Positions 1-12,945 of a stretch of DNA of 64,000 nucleotides are shown one piece after another. The notes under the pieces were generated by a model. The model saw only the letters and a program-made list of their open reading frames with translations, was not told where the DNA came from and searched no databases. How positions within the stretch are numbered: position 1 is the stretch's first letter; every line of letters begins with the position of its first letter. The position numbers were made by a program, and so were the translations under genes. Source of the stretch: Undaria pinnatifida (taxonomy: Eukaryota; Sar; Phaeophyceae; Laminariales; Alariaceae); the NCBI GenBank assembly GCA_012845835.1, contig JABAKD010000007.1, forward strand, positions 10,048,888 to 10,112,887, given 5' to 3'.

Positions 1-1110
1 GAAGCTTGCACGGTGTCCATGGAAGCTTTCGAAAAAGCCGTGGAAGCTTCATTGGAAGTGTGTGGAAGCTTCCGTGGAAGCGATGGAAGCTTCCATGGGA
101 GCGTGGAAGCTTTTATGGAAGCTTTCACGCTTCCATGCCGTGGAATCTTCCGTGGAATCTTTCGTGGAAGTGTCCATGGAAGCTTCCGTGGAAGCTTTCA
201 CGGAAGCTTTCATGAAATTTTCTGTGGAAGTAACTTCCGTCGAAGTTTCTGACTTCCACGGAGGCTTCCGTGAAAGCTTCCGTAAAAGCTTCCGTGGAAG
301 TTGCAAACAAAACAACTCTCACGGAATCTTCCAAGGAAGCTTCCAAGGAAACTGCCACGAAAGCTGCCAAGAAAGCTTTAACGGAAGCTTCCAAGGAAGC
401 TTGCACGGAAGCTGGCGTGGAAGTAGTTTACTTTCACGGAAGATTTCACGGAAGCTTTCACGGAATCTTTCGTGGAAGTAATTTGCTTTCACGGAAGCTT
501 TCGCGGACGTTTTCAGGAAAGCTTTCGCGGAAGCTTTCATGAAGCTTTCGGAGAAGTAATTTTCGTTCACGGAAGTTTTCACAGAAGCTTGCACGAAAGC
601 TTCCGTGGAAGATTTCGAAACTGACCTCCATGGGAGCTTCCGTGAAAGCTTCCGTGAAAGAAAATATTTCCACGAAAGCTTCGGTGAAAGCTTCCGTGAA
701 AGAAAACTACTTCCACGAAATCTTCCCTGAAAGCTTCCGTCAAAGCTTCCGTGAAAGAAATTACTTGCACTAAACTTTTCGTGAAATTTTCCGTGAAATC
801 TTCCGTGAAAGCTTCTGCGAAATCAGGTTACTTACCCGCAAACGTCTGTGGAAGTAGATTCCGTGAAAGCTTCCGTGAAAGCTTCCGTAAAGGCTTCTGT
901 GGAAACTACTTCCACTACTTCCACGGGAAAAACATGTGGATGTTCCGTAGAGTCGTTCATGACAGCTGCTCTCACGGAGTCGTGGACAGAAGTAGCGTCC
1001 CGAGAAGCTTCCGCGGAAGAGATGGAAGCTTCCACAGGTACAACCAGTAGTGTATGTACTTGCCGGAAAGCTCCCATGGAAGCTATTCATGTGCAAAACG
1101 TTAAAGGTAT
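1..1110. repeat. Degenerate 12-bp AAGCTT satellite, block 1
   Basis: The block is built from a loose 12-bp unit, roughly GTGGAAGCTTCC with CGTG/CACG variants, repeated with many substitutions. The unit is nearly self-complementary. Because its length is a multiple of three, open frames of 90-140 codons appear in several frames on both strands, giving four-residue peptide repeats such as GSFR, EASV, KLPW and TEAS. I read these frames as a by-product of the repeat, not as genes. The same satellite returns at about 12.05-12.95 kb. Confidence 0.85.
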
Positions 1111-2432
1111 TATAACATCTCCCTCCGGCACTCACACGGAGGGCACGGAGATCTCAACGGGTCAAAAGGAACCAGTACAACTGTCAAGCTCATATAGAAT
1201 CCGTGTAACCTCCCGCGAAAATTTGCATGGACTCCCACCGCCAAAATGAACAAGCAGCTAGGAGGTCCCGCAAAATGTATACCAGGTACATTAATTCAAC
1301 TATGTGTTGCAAATTGCGGTTAATTAACTACGTAAGCACTGAGAAGTGATAACTTGGGAAAATTGGTAGGGTCCGGCGTACTGTCATGTACACGCCTACG
1401 TACGTGACCTGGTCTGGAATCCACTTTTTTCATGATCTTTGCAAGGATTCGTGTAAGCTGAGGTAACGAAGAAATCGTGGTGGACGCCGGCGAAAGGGGC
1501 GTTTCACATTATTTACGCAGCGAGGACTTCGGCAAACCTAGGGGATCTGTGAGGATCGTTCGCACCATTACTACAAGCGCAACCTCTTGCACGTGCCACA
1601 CCCAATACTGTACAAAAAGCAAGACGTGCATGCCAATGTGGATTAGTGGGTGCTGACCAAGGACGCCACGCTTTTCGACGGGTAGACACATATTGTGCCA
1701 CTCTATATCACGAACGACGTGTACAGGGGGCAGGTCGACCTCTCTGTACGTCTCAGCCCTTGCTGTGGGTCTTCTCGTGTCCGGGTACCCGTGAGATGGT
1801 TCCTAGGTCATAACCCTAACAAGATGCGTCGCCCGCGCAACCACGAAAGGGTTGAAAATTAACACCCGCGACAACGCCACGCCCTCGCTTCTCGACCCCA
1901 CCAGAAGCCTCTCGCCACCACTGCGCTTTACGAATGAATCAGATTATGGGCACAGCATGAGGTACTGCATGAGGATTACTGCGCGGTGGTGGATTCGCCG
2001 CCGTGCGAAATCCCACACGAGCCGCACAGGTTAACGTGTGCGACTCACTCTTGGATGGAAGACCGATGGAGGTATAACAACAGCATCGGCACTTATCGGC
2101 TAAAGCAACGGGCGACCGCTGCTGGAGAGCGTTTCGAGGTGGGCGTTGCAGAATAACACGATCTAACCCTTCTGGCATTGATCATAGTTAAATATCCGAG
2201 GCCATAATAAGTATCACCGTTGCCGTCGACGCCTACGCCGATCAGTGCGTTCAGGAAGAAGCATTCGCTGGAAAACAGCACCACGGACACAGCCGCAGTG
2301 CATGGGCCGCGACATCGGCAGCTTTGGCGCGGTGTTCACCCAGCGCTGGTTTTAGAGACGCCGAAGGCTCAACAAATATGCACCAGTCCCAGTGACGCAA
2401 GGGGCAGGATTACTTTCCTAGTGACGTCTATT
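1111..2432. other. Unassigned sequence, no gene seen
   Basis: The longest frames here are about 80 codons and none shows a recognisable motif. No repeat shared with the rest of the window was noticed. Confidence 0.5.
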
Positions 2433-2650
2433 TGTTAGCTCCAAGCGGGATGGGCTTGAAGTAATTGCATTACGTCTCCCAAACACAGGTTAGAGGCAGG
2501 CCGAGAAGATGAGCTTGTGCGTGAGAGCGCACAGCAGTCTACCATCGAAAGAGTCAGCCAAGTGCTACTAGGTACCCAATAATAGGCCAAATAGCCCGAA
2601 CCGGCACGAAACTGATGGGTAACTGTCATACTGAAAATCCCAAATCAACA
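2433..2650. repeat. Direct repeat copy 1, LTR-like (TG...CA)
   Basis: A 218-bp block starting TGTTAGCTCC and ending AATCAACA matches 4733-4957 in the same orientation, at roughly 80% identity by eye. Both copies have TGTT at one end and AACA at the other, as LTRs do. The two copies bracket about 2.1 kb. No target duplication or clear primer-binding site was seen, so the LTR reading is tentative. Confidence 0.6.
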
Positions 2651-4732
2651 CCCTCCCGGGTTTTTCACCGGACAGTGACGAATCAACAACATATTCAATA
2701 CCATCACCTGAAACAACAAAAATGGCAAGAGGAAACTCATCCTCATGAGCGAAAACCTTTTCCATACTCCCACTTACCCCTGTTGCAATTGTAGACGAGA
2801 TTACAATAGCCGCGCCAAGATGATAAAAATAAATGCTACAAATACAATGCCAGAGATCGCGAGGAACCCCTCTCCCCCGGATAAAAGTATCTTTTTGGCC
2901 CCTACTCCCGCCATAGACAAACAGATCGTGACGGTAAAGCGAGGTCACATACGTCCCTTGTCGCATCGCCGAATCATGGAATTTATTAGGCGCGTAAATT
3001 ATCCGAAACAAAAGTCACTTGCAAACCATTTTAACACCGAAACTACCTCTTTTCGGCTTTTTTAATGTTCGCTTCAGCTCCAAATAATCGAATAAAAGAA
3101 CAACAAAATGCTGCCACTGTCGGTACGAACAGCCCAAGCCCTCCCACCTACCAAAACTGTTTGATCACTGCAAAAACATATTTCTTGTTTCACTTTCCTC
3201 CATTGCGAACAAATATTCGCAAAATTACTGTTCGTAGAACTACCAATCAATCATTAAGCATGCTCACTCTCCATAATTTTGCAATCAAAACAGAAGACTA
3301 CTGCCAGAAACAAAGATACCCGCAAAGTTCAATGTAATCAGTGCCACCACCAATACCACACATCTGCAGAACACCTGTCAAGGTACACCTGCGTAGCCTT
3401 TTCTCCCAATCGTTATCGTATGTATATCAGCTCAACCAGGCCCCTTCTGGCCCTGTCTACACCAGAAAAACACTACAAGTTTTCTGAATAAGGTTTTATT
3501 TGGACATGAAAACACACTTCAAAACAATCAGGCGAAAAAAAATACACATATCATCCAGAATGAATCTTACATGATACTATCTGCGGGTCTCCACCCTCAC
3601 CGCAAATAAATGAGCATCTACTATTTGCGAGTCTCCACGCTTGCCGTAAAATAAACGTCACATTCGACCAAAAGCAATATTTCGATCGACAGGTGTGTCC
3701 ATCGTAAAAATAAATCACCAGCTGTCCACCCCCCGCCGCGCGATGTTGCCGAGTCGTTAAGCTCCGGCTGACGACATAATACCCGGATCTGCTCCCTACA
3801 TGACTTCTCCAGCTGCTGATGTTGCTGCTGCGTATCATGGAGTGCGTGCCACCATGCCGCTCGACGGGTCGCCCGGACGAAATCCCATCGATACTTGCTA
3901 CTGCTGAAGCCAACCCACGATTACCCCACGCCCGTTCCTACCACTGCTACGGGCAGCAGGAAGCACGCGCCTATTATCCTGCGCGACTTTGTCCTACCAA
4001 ACCACCCCCCTGGTAGAGTGCATACGGCTGGCGGTCACGCGACTTCTCGCGGAATGTGCAGACAACCGCGTATCTGCTGTCTCCACTACCAACCTTCTGA
4101 AGTAGAGTGCGTACGGCAAATGAAAACGAAAATATATATCATGCGACTTATAACCCCCCGCTCACAACACACGATCAGGATGCCTACGACTGACTACACC
4201 TCCGCCATACTCGTAGGGCTTTTAGCTGCTGCTGTAAACCCTCCTGGCCGCCATATACGGTGGGGATGTAGGTTATGCTACCACCATAAATGTAGGCTGT
4301 TGCTACTCCCTGCCTACGGTTATGATCCACGGTAGGACTTTAACTACTACTGCTGTACGTAGTAAACAGCAGCAGTAGCTGCTCCCTGAAAACGACGTCT
4401 CCACCCCAACGTCATCTCTGGCTCAGAAGATAACTCACCTATAATATTGTTCTCCCTCTCACACCATCGAATAATCCCGACGATGGCGGTACGGCATCTC
4501 TCCCTGCCATACCAGCGGTGGCCCTCTCCTTCCCCCCGCTGGACTCCTCCTTGCGCCTTGCTGCTCGTCTCCGCTGGTCCCCCAAAAGGCTGGCTCCACA
4601 GACACGGCCCATCCCCACCAAGCCCCCCTTTCGGTATTTCAGCTATTAATAGATCAAGATAATGGCCCTGTTCCAATACTGCTGACGCATACACCCTCCA
4701 TGAGGCTAGACTGGATCGGTTCGGCTCTAAAG
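2651..4732. mobile_element. Interior of a possible non-autonomous LTR element
   Basis: The region lies between two LTR-like direct repeats. It has no recognisable gag or pol motif. The largest frame is a minus-strand one of 147 codons at 2568-3011 that runs into the first repeat, with a hydrophobic stretch in the middle; I do not recognise it. Read on the minus strand, the base next to the 2650 repeat edge follows a short purine run (GGGAGGG), a weak polypurine-tract candidate. Alternatives are a heavily deleted retroelement or a plain segmental duplication. Confidence 0.35.
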
Positions 4733-4957
4733 TGTTCGTGAGCTCCAAGCGAGGTAGTTTTGAAGCCATTGTGTTATTGCGTCTCCCAAACACAGGGTAT
4801 AGGCAAGCCGACAAGATAAGCTCGTGCGTGAGAGAGCACAGCAGTCAACCCATGTAAAACGCCAGCCAAGTACTACTAGGTACCCAGCAATAGGCCAATA
4901 GCCCGAACCGGCACGAAACTGATACGTAACTTTCATACTGAAACTCCCCAATCAACA
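4733..4957. repeat. Direct repeat copy 2, LTR-like
   Basis: This is the second copy of the 2433-2650 block. It differs by scattered substitutions and by four extra bases (CGTG) just after the initial TGTT. It ends in AATCAACA like copy 1. Confidence 0.6.
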
Positions 4958-6944
4958 ACATCTGGTTCAATCACTCCCACGTTCTGCGACGCCGTTTGCC
5001 ATTAAAGAATACATCTGTCAAGACTAGCCTCCCCTGTGCATATAACAAGCTCCATTGTAAATGTAGAAAAAGAAGAACGGCTCTGAATCCAGAGCCCTGC
5101 CTCTTTTTCCCATCACCTTGTGTTGAAGATCCACTCGGCCTCTGAACACACGACATTCTTTGAAGGCACCAGCGTATTCCATGCTGAACAAAACAAACGT
5201 TGTTGGTTTAGACCCGACACTTTTTTGCCCCCGCATAATTTCCTGTCGACTGCTACCTTGGGTCGAATACACTTAAGACGCTGACATCCCCCTCGGTCAC
5301 GTTTCACGCCCGACGGATTGGCAATGACAAGTAAGTGTCGATTAGGCTTGAAATTATGGGCCAAACAAGGAACGCCAGCTACCTCTTCGACTTCGGGATG
5401 AAAACTGACCCCGGGATAGGAATTTGACGGTTTCAAAAGTAGGTTTTGAGTTATCTCCTGGAAATTGATATCGAACGGTAACACGGGCCGTGCAAGGAGA
5501 CTCGCGAGACTACGTCATAACGAATGAATGGGCCTTCGACCCTCTTCATGATGGTGCTCGTGGATCATGCTAGGCAGAGACGCCCGGCATCGCTTTCTAG
5601 CGTTTTGCCGTGCTTCAATTCGTGCTTCGGAAGTCGTCACTTATTCCACAAATGTTTGTTGCTGTGCTGTCCAAAATATACGTCTTGAATCTCTGTACCG
5701 GCCGCTCTAACTGTCCTGGAGCTAACTCACAACCGGTTATATTTCGATAACCGCCAAATTTTTAACCCGTACGTAGCCAGCATTCAGGTTGAATTCGAAA
5801 AAACTAATGTTCCGAAGGTTGAGTGCTTCGTGTTGTGTATGTAGCGAGCCCTACCTACACCCGCTTTTCAAGACGATTTCAAGCACAGCGTCGAAAGCTG
5901 TGGAGCCTGCCGCACCCACTGTACTTGTCACGAATTGAAAAAGAAACGACGCCGGGTGGAATGTTGGCACGCGCTCTATCGTAAGCTAGAGATCCTTCGA
6001 ACAACATGGTGCCCTCAACCCTGATGGTTTGTCGTATCGCCGTCAGGCAATTAATTACCATTACGAGACGTTGCCAGGTTGTTTGATCCTTGTTGCGGAT
6101 TGTCAAACGGAAACCCCCGCCTAACTGCCGGACAGGCGCCGTTTCCGTACCTACCACTGTTGTTGGTGGATGTTATACAGCAACGAGTCACAGTAGGGGC
6201 GTGACCCACGCTTTCCACGGTATGTACCTGGTCATCGTTCGCCCTAAGCGTTTGAGTCATTGGTAGCGTGCCCATATCATTGCGTGGCACTGGCACCAGC
6301 GTGTCACATATGCTTTCTTTCGCAAAAAACACTGACACATCCTCTTCCGTGTTTAGAGAAACGCTAAACAACAGCGACGGGGGTACGATGGCGGGGGAGG
6401 CCTCGAAGAAGCCGTGGTGGCCCGAGTGCGTTTGCGCGGTTGAAATGGTCTACTCGCAGCTTATTGCAATAACAGTGTAAGGTGATACGCAGGAGGGTCA
6501 CTTGCGAGCATGTTCTTTGCCGGACATGGTGCATTTGCAACCCACGATGTAAAAGTGTCCATGATGTGCACCACGTTGCGGAACAGAAATCAAGGCCAGG
6601 GGTGCAACGGAGGCTACACGGCCTTAGGAAGGCAAACGCGCACCGACGATACGAACACCACCCACACACCCCACACCTACCAACTCCTCCCCACGACCCA
6701 CGACGTTGTATATGTACAAGCGACGTTTGGCAACCTCCACGCGCCGAAAAAAAATGACGAAGGCCTCGTGGCGGTGTCCTTGGGAAGGAAATGTCACGTA
6801 CATTCCATCATTTGGTCGAGCTTTCCTGCGCATGCGCAGGGTCGACGTCATGTCATCCACACCTACCGTTTAACAGGAAGAATAAATAGTCTCAACGTCA
6901 GCGCCCAAGTAGCCGTTTACGTCCAGCCACGTAGCTGACGTCGA
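4958..6944. other. Unassigned sequence with unidentified minus-strand frames
   Basis: Minus-strand frames of 123 codons (5113-5484), 92 codons (5879-6157) and 106 codons (6051-6371) are present, as is a plus-strand frame of 142 codons (6510-6938). None shows a motif I can name. The first is Cys-containing (four Cys in its central part). They may be relics of a transposon linked to the transposase-like frame that follows, but nothing in the sequence proves this. Confidence 0.3.
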
Positions 6945-7400
6945 TTGCGATTCGAGTCACCAATTGATGATAGCACCATGCAAGCGTTCCACCCTCTTGC
7001 GCCGATTGTTGGCACTACTGACGGGTCCTCTTCCGTGCCCTTGCCGTCGCTGCAACACACCTCTTGGTCGTTTACCCACCCGACCGTGGTGCTGGAGTTG
7101 TCGTCACCTCACACGGAGCGACAGCCCGACCAAGCGCGACAACTCCGGCTGCTATTTTCGACCCAGTACACGCACGGGCACTTCATAGCGACTCTGAGCT
7201 GCGGCATCATCACCGGGTTGGGTCCGTTGTGGGACCACGAGGGGGTGAAGGTCGTGGCCGGTTGCCTAGACTCCATCTGGGAAGACCCCGCCGGCCGGCC
7301 GGGCTTGATCTTCTACGACAAGGGCTGTGCTCCACGGCGCTACCGCTTGCACCATCCCGACGACTCCTGGCTGGGAACTCGTCACTTCGTTGACAGGTGA
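6945..7400 (+). pseudogene. Transposase-like fragment (possibly KDZ-type)
   Basis: The 151-codon frame carries a block around residues 85-150: CGIITGLGPLWDHEG, then a Leu/Trp stretch, then GLIFYDKGC, RRYRLHHPDDSW and TRHFVDR before a stop. A Cys-Gly-Ile-Ile block followed by a (F/Y)YD-x-x-C motif and a conserved F/V-D-R segment resembles the catalytic core of KDZ-like transposases found in fungi and algae. I infer that family from memory of the pattern; no alignment was done. The frame closes where related proteins continue with a His-rich segment, so it is truncated or frameshifted. An unrelated host fragment cannot be excluded. Confidence 0.42.
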
Positions 7401-9670
7401 TATGGTCCTATCCCGATTTAGACAAGCCCTTCGTTGTCGGGTCTTCGTTGTCGTGCGTTGACCTTCATTACTTGCGATACAATGGTTGGGGACGGGTTGA
7501 ACGTGTTCGACATTCCGTGCGTAGTGACGACGAAGGTCTTCTTTACATTGCCCTACGCCCCCCCACATCATCCACAATCTCGGCTGGCTTCCGCGTGTGG
7601 TCACGTATCGAAGGGCTCGGTATCGGCATATCATATCTGTTGGCGTCCTCAACACGAGCATGCCACTGTCGGCGAGACTAAGACGCCTATAGCGGGCATG
7701 GTATAGCCACATTTAATGGCTTCTCCAAAAGTGCATACGACACGGAGCCTAATTTTACGCCAAGCGTGCGTCTCTTGCACCTTCGCGGAAAACATGCCAC
7801 AACTTAGGTTCCATTTCAGGGGGCATTCGGAGGAAGGCTGCTCCGAGTTTTGTCCTCCCGAGGCGCGGGATGATCCGACGTTGCGGGGCGTTGACGATGA
7901 CAGCAACAATTGTTCCTTGTGGAACAGTTCGTTGGCGGACAGCAGGAACTCTTGGATCCACGGTATGCCTGCTCCATGCATTGCCTAGTTGCCTTCTCTT
8001 GACAAAGCGGTTGTTACAGTTGCTACCGCTGCCAAGTCGACCCTGGGCGATACCGATGACGACATAGACTCCGAAAGTTCCGCGGAAGGCTGTTTTCGCA
8101 CGTTTTCTCGAAGGCTAAAGCTTTGTTGGGAGTACAGCTGACTAAGAAACGGTTCGTTGTTCCTAAATCCGCGATTCTCAGTTGGTACCTCGCGGACGTC
8201 GTTCATTACCGACGTGAAACGACATGACCATACGCCTCCACCTTTGCTGGGACGCAGACGCGACGTTATTACCCGAACGACTTAACAGGCGACTGCAAAA
8301 TATGTGTCGAGATGACGATGACATAATCTGCGCCATGCTTGTTACTCCGCTGGGGGTACATTGTCAAGCGGATGCCTCGCGTGCTGGCGGAGGTCTTCCT
8401 CAACCGGTGCGTATTGGTGAGAAACAAGTGTCTCTTGGCTAGGACCGTGCTTGACAAAAATCCAACCTCCGACTATTAAGCATTGGAGGCGGACAACTTC
8501 TTACTCCGAGCGTGTGGACGGGATGGGGGTCCAAGTAGCACTGATCGAAGGCAGCTGGCGAGGGCCATGATCAAGAAACAACACGACCACGATTCCCAGG
8601 GGGGGGCGTAGAGAACGGTTGGGGAGTGGGGCGGGGGGCAGGAAAGGGCGGACGGGCGGACATGGGTTGGATGCTACTCTCTGGGGGTGGCGTGCTTGGC
8701 AGCGAATATATTGTTTCAATTGTGACGTACATGGGTAGTATTCGATGTCCAGCCTCCCCTTGGCGGTGTCCTACCCACGAACCCACTATTCGCCGTCGAC
8801 AAGTCGCACGCCGGAGGTGGTTTAGGAGCGGCACACGAACCACTTGTACTGGGGAGGTTTGAGCGCTCGGAGCGCCCATACCTTCGCGGGTAATGTGCAC
8901 AACCTAACTTAGGTATGTTTGCATAATGCTCGACGCCGCGTTACCACGTCGAACGTTACTTTCCAGCGAAACCTGAGTCATCAACGGGGGGGGGACGTGG
9001 ATCACAATAGACCACTGATGGTCAACAAACAAGCTCCAAACTTGAAAAACAAAACGCGAAAAACACCGTCGGCACATGTTGGGCCAAATCTTCCCGTCAA
9101 ACAGTCGGGGAAATGATACTTCGAGACGGCGAGATTTCCCATCTGCTACAAACACCGATGGACGAAACGAACACCTGCGCTATGGGATGTCAACAGGGCG
9201 CGCTGGTGAGTCGCTCTGACATACACTCTCGTCACTGTGTCCCAATACCGTGACATGTGGGTGGCGCGAGCCAGGCGTCTGGTAGAGACACATTTGGGCG
9301 CTGCCGTGTAGAAAAGAGGCGACAAGAATCTCCTTCTGTTCCGTTTTCACGAGAGGAGCGGCACAGGGGTATCTTTCACCGATGTCGTCTTTGAAGTGTT
9401 CGAAAAAAGACTATGCAGCATTGCGTTTCGATTGTCATCGGTATTACGCCCTCGGTTTTTGTATATCGGCCTCGGTGGCGAGCGGGGGGCGTGAGGTTGG
9501 AGGCATCCTATATCGCCGAATTCGACGTTAAGGAACAAGGGGTTTTGTCCGCGCAGTAACCGTACTTACACAAGGGTGGGGCCCGGAGCCCAACATAACC
9601 CACACGATCGAGTACAGTAAACATGATATATCTCTGCTAGACAAGATAGAACTAAGTGCTAATTCGATGC
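7401..9670. other. Unassigned sequence
   Basis: Frames of 60-148 codons overlap on both strands without a recognisable domain. Some may continue the transposase relic ending at 7400. A G-rich stretch lies near 8600-8660. Confidence 0.35.
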
Positions 9671-9830
9671 GGCTGGCCAGTAAGGCCTCCGTGCCTGCTG
9701 ACGGGCCTTTCATAGTGTTGTTGCTGCTGGCGGGACTTTTGTATTTTCGCCGCTGGTCCGTAAGACTTCCATGCCTGCTGGTGGGCTTTTCGTATTGTGT
9801 TCAACGTCACAGCTGGTGTTTCGTTGTAGG
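9671..9830. repeat. Two tandem copies of an 80-bp unit
   Basis: Copy 1 starts at 9671 (GGCTGGCCAGTAAGG) and copy 2 at 9751 (CGCTGGTCCGTAAGA). Both continue with a CCTGCTG-GGGC segment. Period is 80 bp and divergence is high. Confidence 0.55.
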
Positions 9831-11037
9831 TCCGGTCACAGTCACTGTTCTTCTGTGCAACAGCTGACGTTTTAGATAGAGGTGAACAAGGTGCATTTTG
9901 CATATGTTTTTCAAGTCTGCGTCAGACCTATCAACCTTCACATTTTCCATGACCACTCGCAACTAACTCTGTCTGCCTCAAACCTCTGAGGCAGCCTGCA
10001 GAGAGAGTAGAGTGCGGCGTGCAGAAAAGTACTACATTATTACTCCCGGCCCCGCGTGTGGTGTCACCCGAAGGCCCCTGTGTAGAGCTCTGCCACCCAT
10101 GGTCGGTCAGTACGTCTCTGAGGGTGTGCTGACGCTGGAATCCGGTTCGAATTGTGTTTGTTGGTTGACTTCGCTCGTGCCAGATGGATCGCAGCCGCCG
10201 GAAGCCTGTCAGTGCACTACTGACTGATAGAATTGTGTCCTCGGGCAAAACCTAATCTCGGTCGACTCTAACGGTACTCGTCGGGGCGAAGCTCCTCCGA
10301 GGATGAAATACATACACCCGTGGCTCGGTCTGCTGCCTCAGTCATCTCTGCCTGAAGCGCTTGTGTTGTGTCTGTTACAGCTCTGCTGTTTTGTGATTGC
10401 GCGAAATCGCATCGTTTGCTGTCCCGATGTTTTTTGCTTCCCACAAGAAAAACGCTTCCAAACAAGATGGCAAAAAGGCTCCTGCTGCGGTTAGTCCAAC
10501 ATACACGGTACGCAGGCCGCGGGAGGACTTACAGTACTCTGCTGTGATTCTGTACTGTGCGGCGGTCGGGGTTCACGACTCTCGAGTTGTTGCGGCCACG
10601 CGAGGTGTACTCTCGCTCACACGATCACCTGAATCACCCGACACAGCTGCAGCTTCGAGTGTGCCAAAACAGCAATTCGCACATCCAAATGTATCAGCTA
10701 ATTATTGCGCCGACTACCCATCGGTCGATGTATTTTCCAAAATATCTGGAAATACATCAATCGGTCGTAGTCACAGCTGACGGTTTTCAATTTTTTGTAA
10801 AAAAAACACTTCAATCTTAAAAAAAAGGGCGAAGGCTCCCACGCGGAGGACTTTCAAAATTTGAGCAAGTTTCTGATGGACATCACCGCCGTGTTCAAGT
10901 TTACTGCACTCTACATGTACAATGTTGTTTTGAATTCCACACACAACCAGCAGTGCGCAAGATAATGCTGCTGCTGTAGACTGCTTGATGTGCGTGGGGG
11001 TGGATGTTTTTTTTTGCTGGTTACAGCACAGCCTGTC

Positions 11038-11068
<31 letters not shown>

Positions 11069-11635
11069 AATGGTGGACTGTTGTACGCGCATCAAATGTG
11101 CTGAGCACAACAACAAATAGCTGTTTGAAGCTGCACCCGAATGAGTATCAAACATCGGGTACATGAAGGTCGCAGCTACTCTAGCTTCGGTAAACTTATA
11201 TGCGCAGAACACCAGTAGTACCAGGTAGGCTACAACAGCAGCATCCACAAAACTAAAAATCTGGGACGTCCCGACACAGCAGTGCCTTCTTTTCCGATAC
11301 ACTCGAATCAACTTAATCGCAGTACAGGTGCATACTCTACCGTTACGATACGAGCGAACGCGTGGGGGTGCAAAATGTAAAAGCATCAGCCTCGTGCGTC
11401 ACCGTTCCTCCGAAGGGGAACCTAGTAGAAAGTACGTTTCATGTCGCGATCTAAATCGGCGCCTTCCTGTTTGGATACGGAACGTTAGGCGTTAAGCTTA
11501 TTGCCTTGCCCCGGAACCATAGCTGCGGGGACTACAAGCACGGCGTCGCCCTACTGCGCTTGGTCGGTTAAGGCTGTACATGCAGTACAACCGGTGTGAA
11601 AGTTTCCATGGAAAAAAAGACGTGCGCGTCGGGAG
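9831..11635. other. Unassigned sequence with an (AGT)n tract
   Basis: No gene is recognisable. A run of about ten AGT triplets lies at 11038-11068. Frames of up to 127 codons (10397-10780, plus) lack identifiable motifs. Confidence 0.4.
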
Positions 11636-11892
11636 CAATCCCACGGTAGGGTTGCAGCATCAGTCCCTGAGCTTCTCACATGAGGAACTCAATATCTCAC
11701 CCGAAAAATGACCTCGAAGGCATTCGTTCGCACAACCCGACCAATAAGCTTCTAGACTATGCCTTAGTCGAACAATATAATGTACTCGTGAAGACTTCAT
11801 CATTGACCGGCAGTTCCTCACATGAGGAACTCAATCGCCTAGGGACGTTTTGGCCCAATCATACAACTGCAACCCCTACCGTGGGATGACTC
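11636..11892 (+). mobile_element. Short TIR element, family A, copy A1
   Basis: A ~255-bp element begins with (CA)ATCCCACGGTAGGGTTGCAG and ends with its reverse complement, CTGCAACCCCTACCGTGGG followed by ATGAC. The interior carries two palindromic CTCACATGAGGAACTCA motifs and the phrase CTCACCCGAAAAATGACC. No coding capacity is seen, which fits a miniature inverted-repeat transposable element (MITE). Related copies lie at 26.8, 28.7/35.5, 38.4, 39.7, 42.0 and 49.3 kb. Confidence 0.8.
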
Positions 11893-12049
11893 CCGGGTCG
11901 TAGGTGCGGGTTTGGTACTTGGTAACACGGCAGTGTGAGCACGCGAATTTCCTCCTGATTCCTACATGGGTGTAGGCCAAGCATGATGGATGGCGAAGCC
12001 TTCGGCTGAAGGACTTTCCTCCCTTAAGGATGGCGATGGAGATGTGGTA

Positions 12050-12945
12050 CGATATCCACGACTTCCACAGAAGCGCCCATGGGAGCTGCTACCATGAAAG
12101 CTTCCGCGAAAAAGAAGATCAGGACTCGTTTCCGCCAAATGTGCGGAAGTTTGAACGGCAGATTCGACGGAAGCATCCGAAGCCGGGAAGCTGTTTCCGC
12201 GTGTTTTGAAGGTAGATTCCGTGAAAGAATGCTTTCACGAGCTTCCGTCCAAACCTCCTCGGAAAGAACTTCGATAGAAAGTTTCATGCAGGCTGCCGTC
12301 GAAACGCTGATGAAAGCTTTCGTGGAATAAAACGTGAAAGATTCCATGAAAACAGCTTTCACGGAAGAAGCGTCCGTGGAAGCTTTAGTGGAAGCTACTT
12401 TCACGGAAGTGTACTTTTTACTTCCATAATATCATAACAACATGACATGGAAGTAAAAAGTTTACCGATTTAGTGGATGTTATTACTTGCCAGGGTATTG
12501 AATTATGATTGCTTCCACGAAACCTTCCATGGGGGTGGGTTCCCGTGGAAGCTCTCGTGGAAGCCGCGGAGCTTCCGTGGGAGCTACGGGGGCTTCCATG
12601 GACGCTACGGAAGCTTGGAACCATGGGAGTAAAACGTAACTTCTGTGGAGGTAGCTTCCACGGAAGTAAAACTTAAACTTCTGTGGAAGAAGCTTCCACG
12701 AAATATTTTCGTTCGTGGAAGCTTTCGTGGAAGCTCTATCGTGGACGCCTTCGTGGAAGATACTCCCATGGAAGCTTTCGCGAAAGATTCTGTGGAAGCT
12801 TCCGGATTTGTTTTTCCATGGAACCTCCCATATCTTCCATGAAAGCTTTCTCGGAAGCTTCCACGGAAGCTTCCATGGAGGCTTCCATTGCCTCTGTGAA
12901 AGCTTCGACGGCAGCTTTCATTGACTTCCACGCAAACAAGAACAG
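12050..12945. repeat. Degenerate 12-bp AAGCTT satellite, block 2
   Basis: This is the same GGAAGCTTCC-type repeat as at 1-1110, again degenerate and open in several frames on both strands (for example 126 codons at 12024-12404 minus and 113 codons at 12683-13024 plus). It ends near 12945 in ordinary sequence. Confidence 0.85.
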
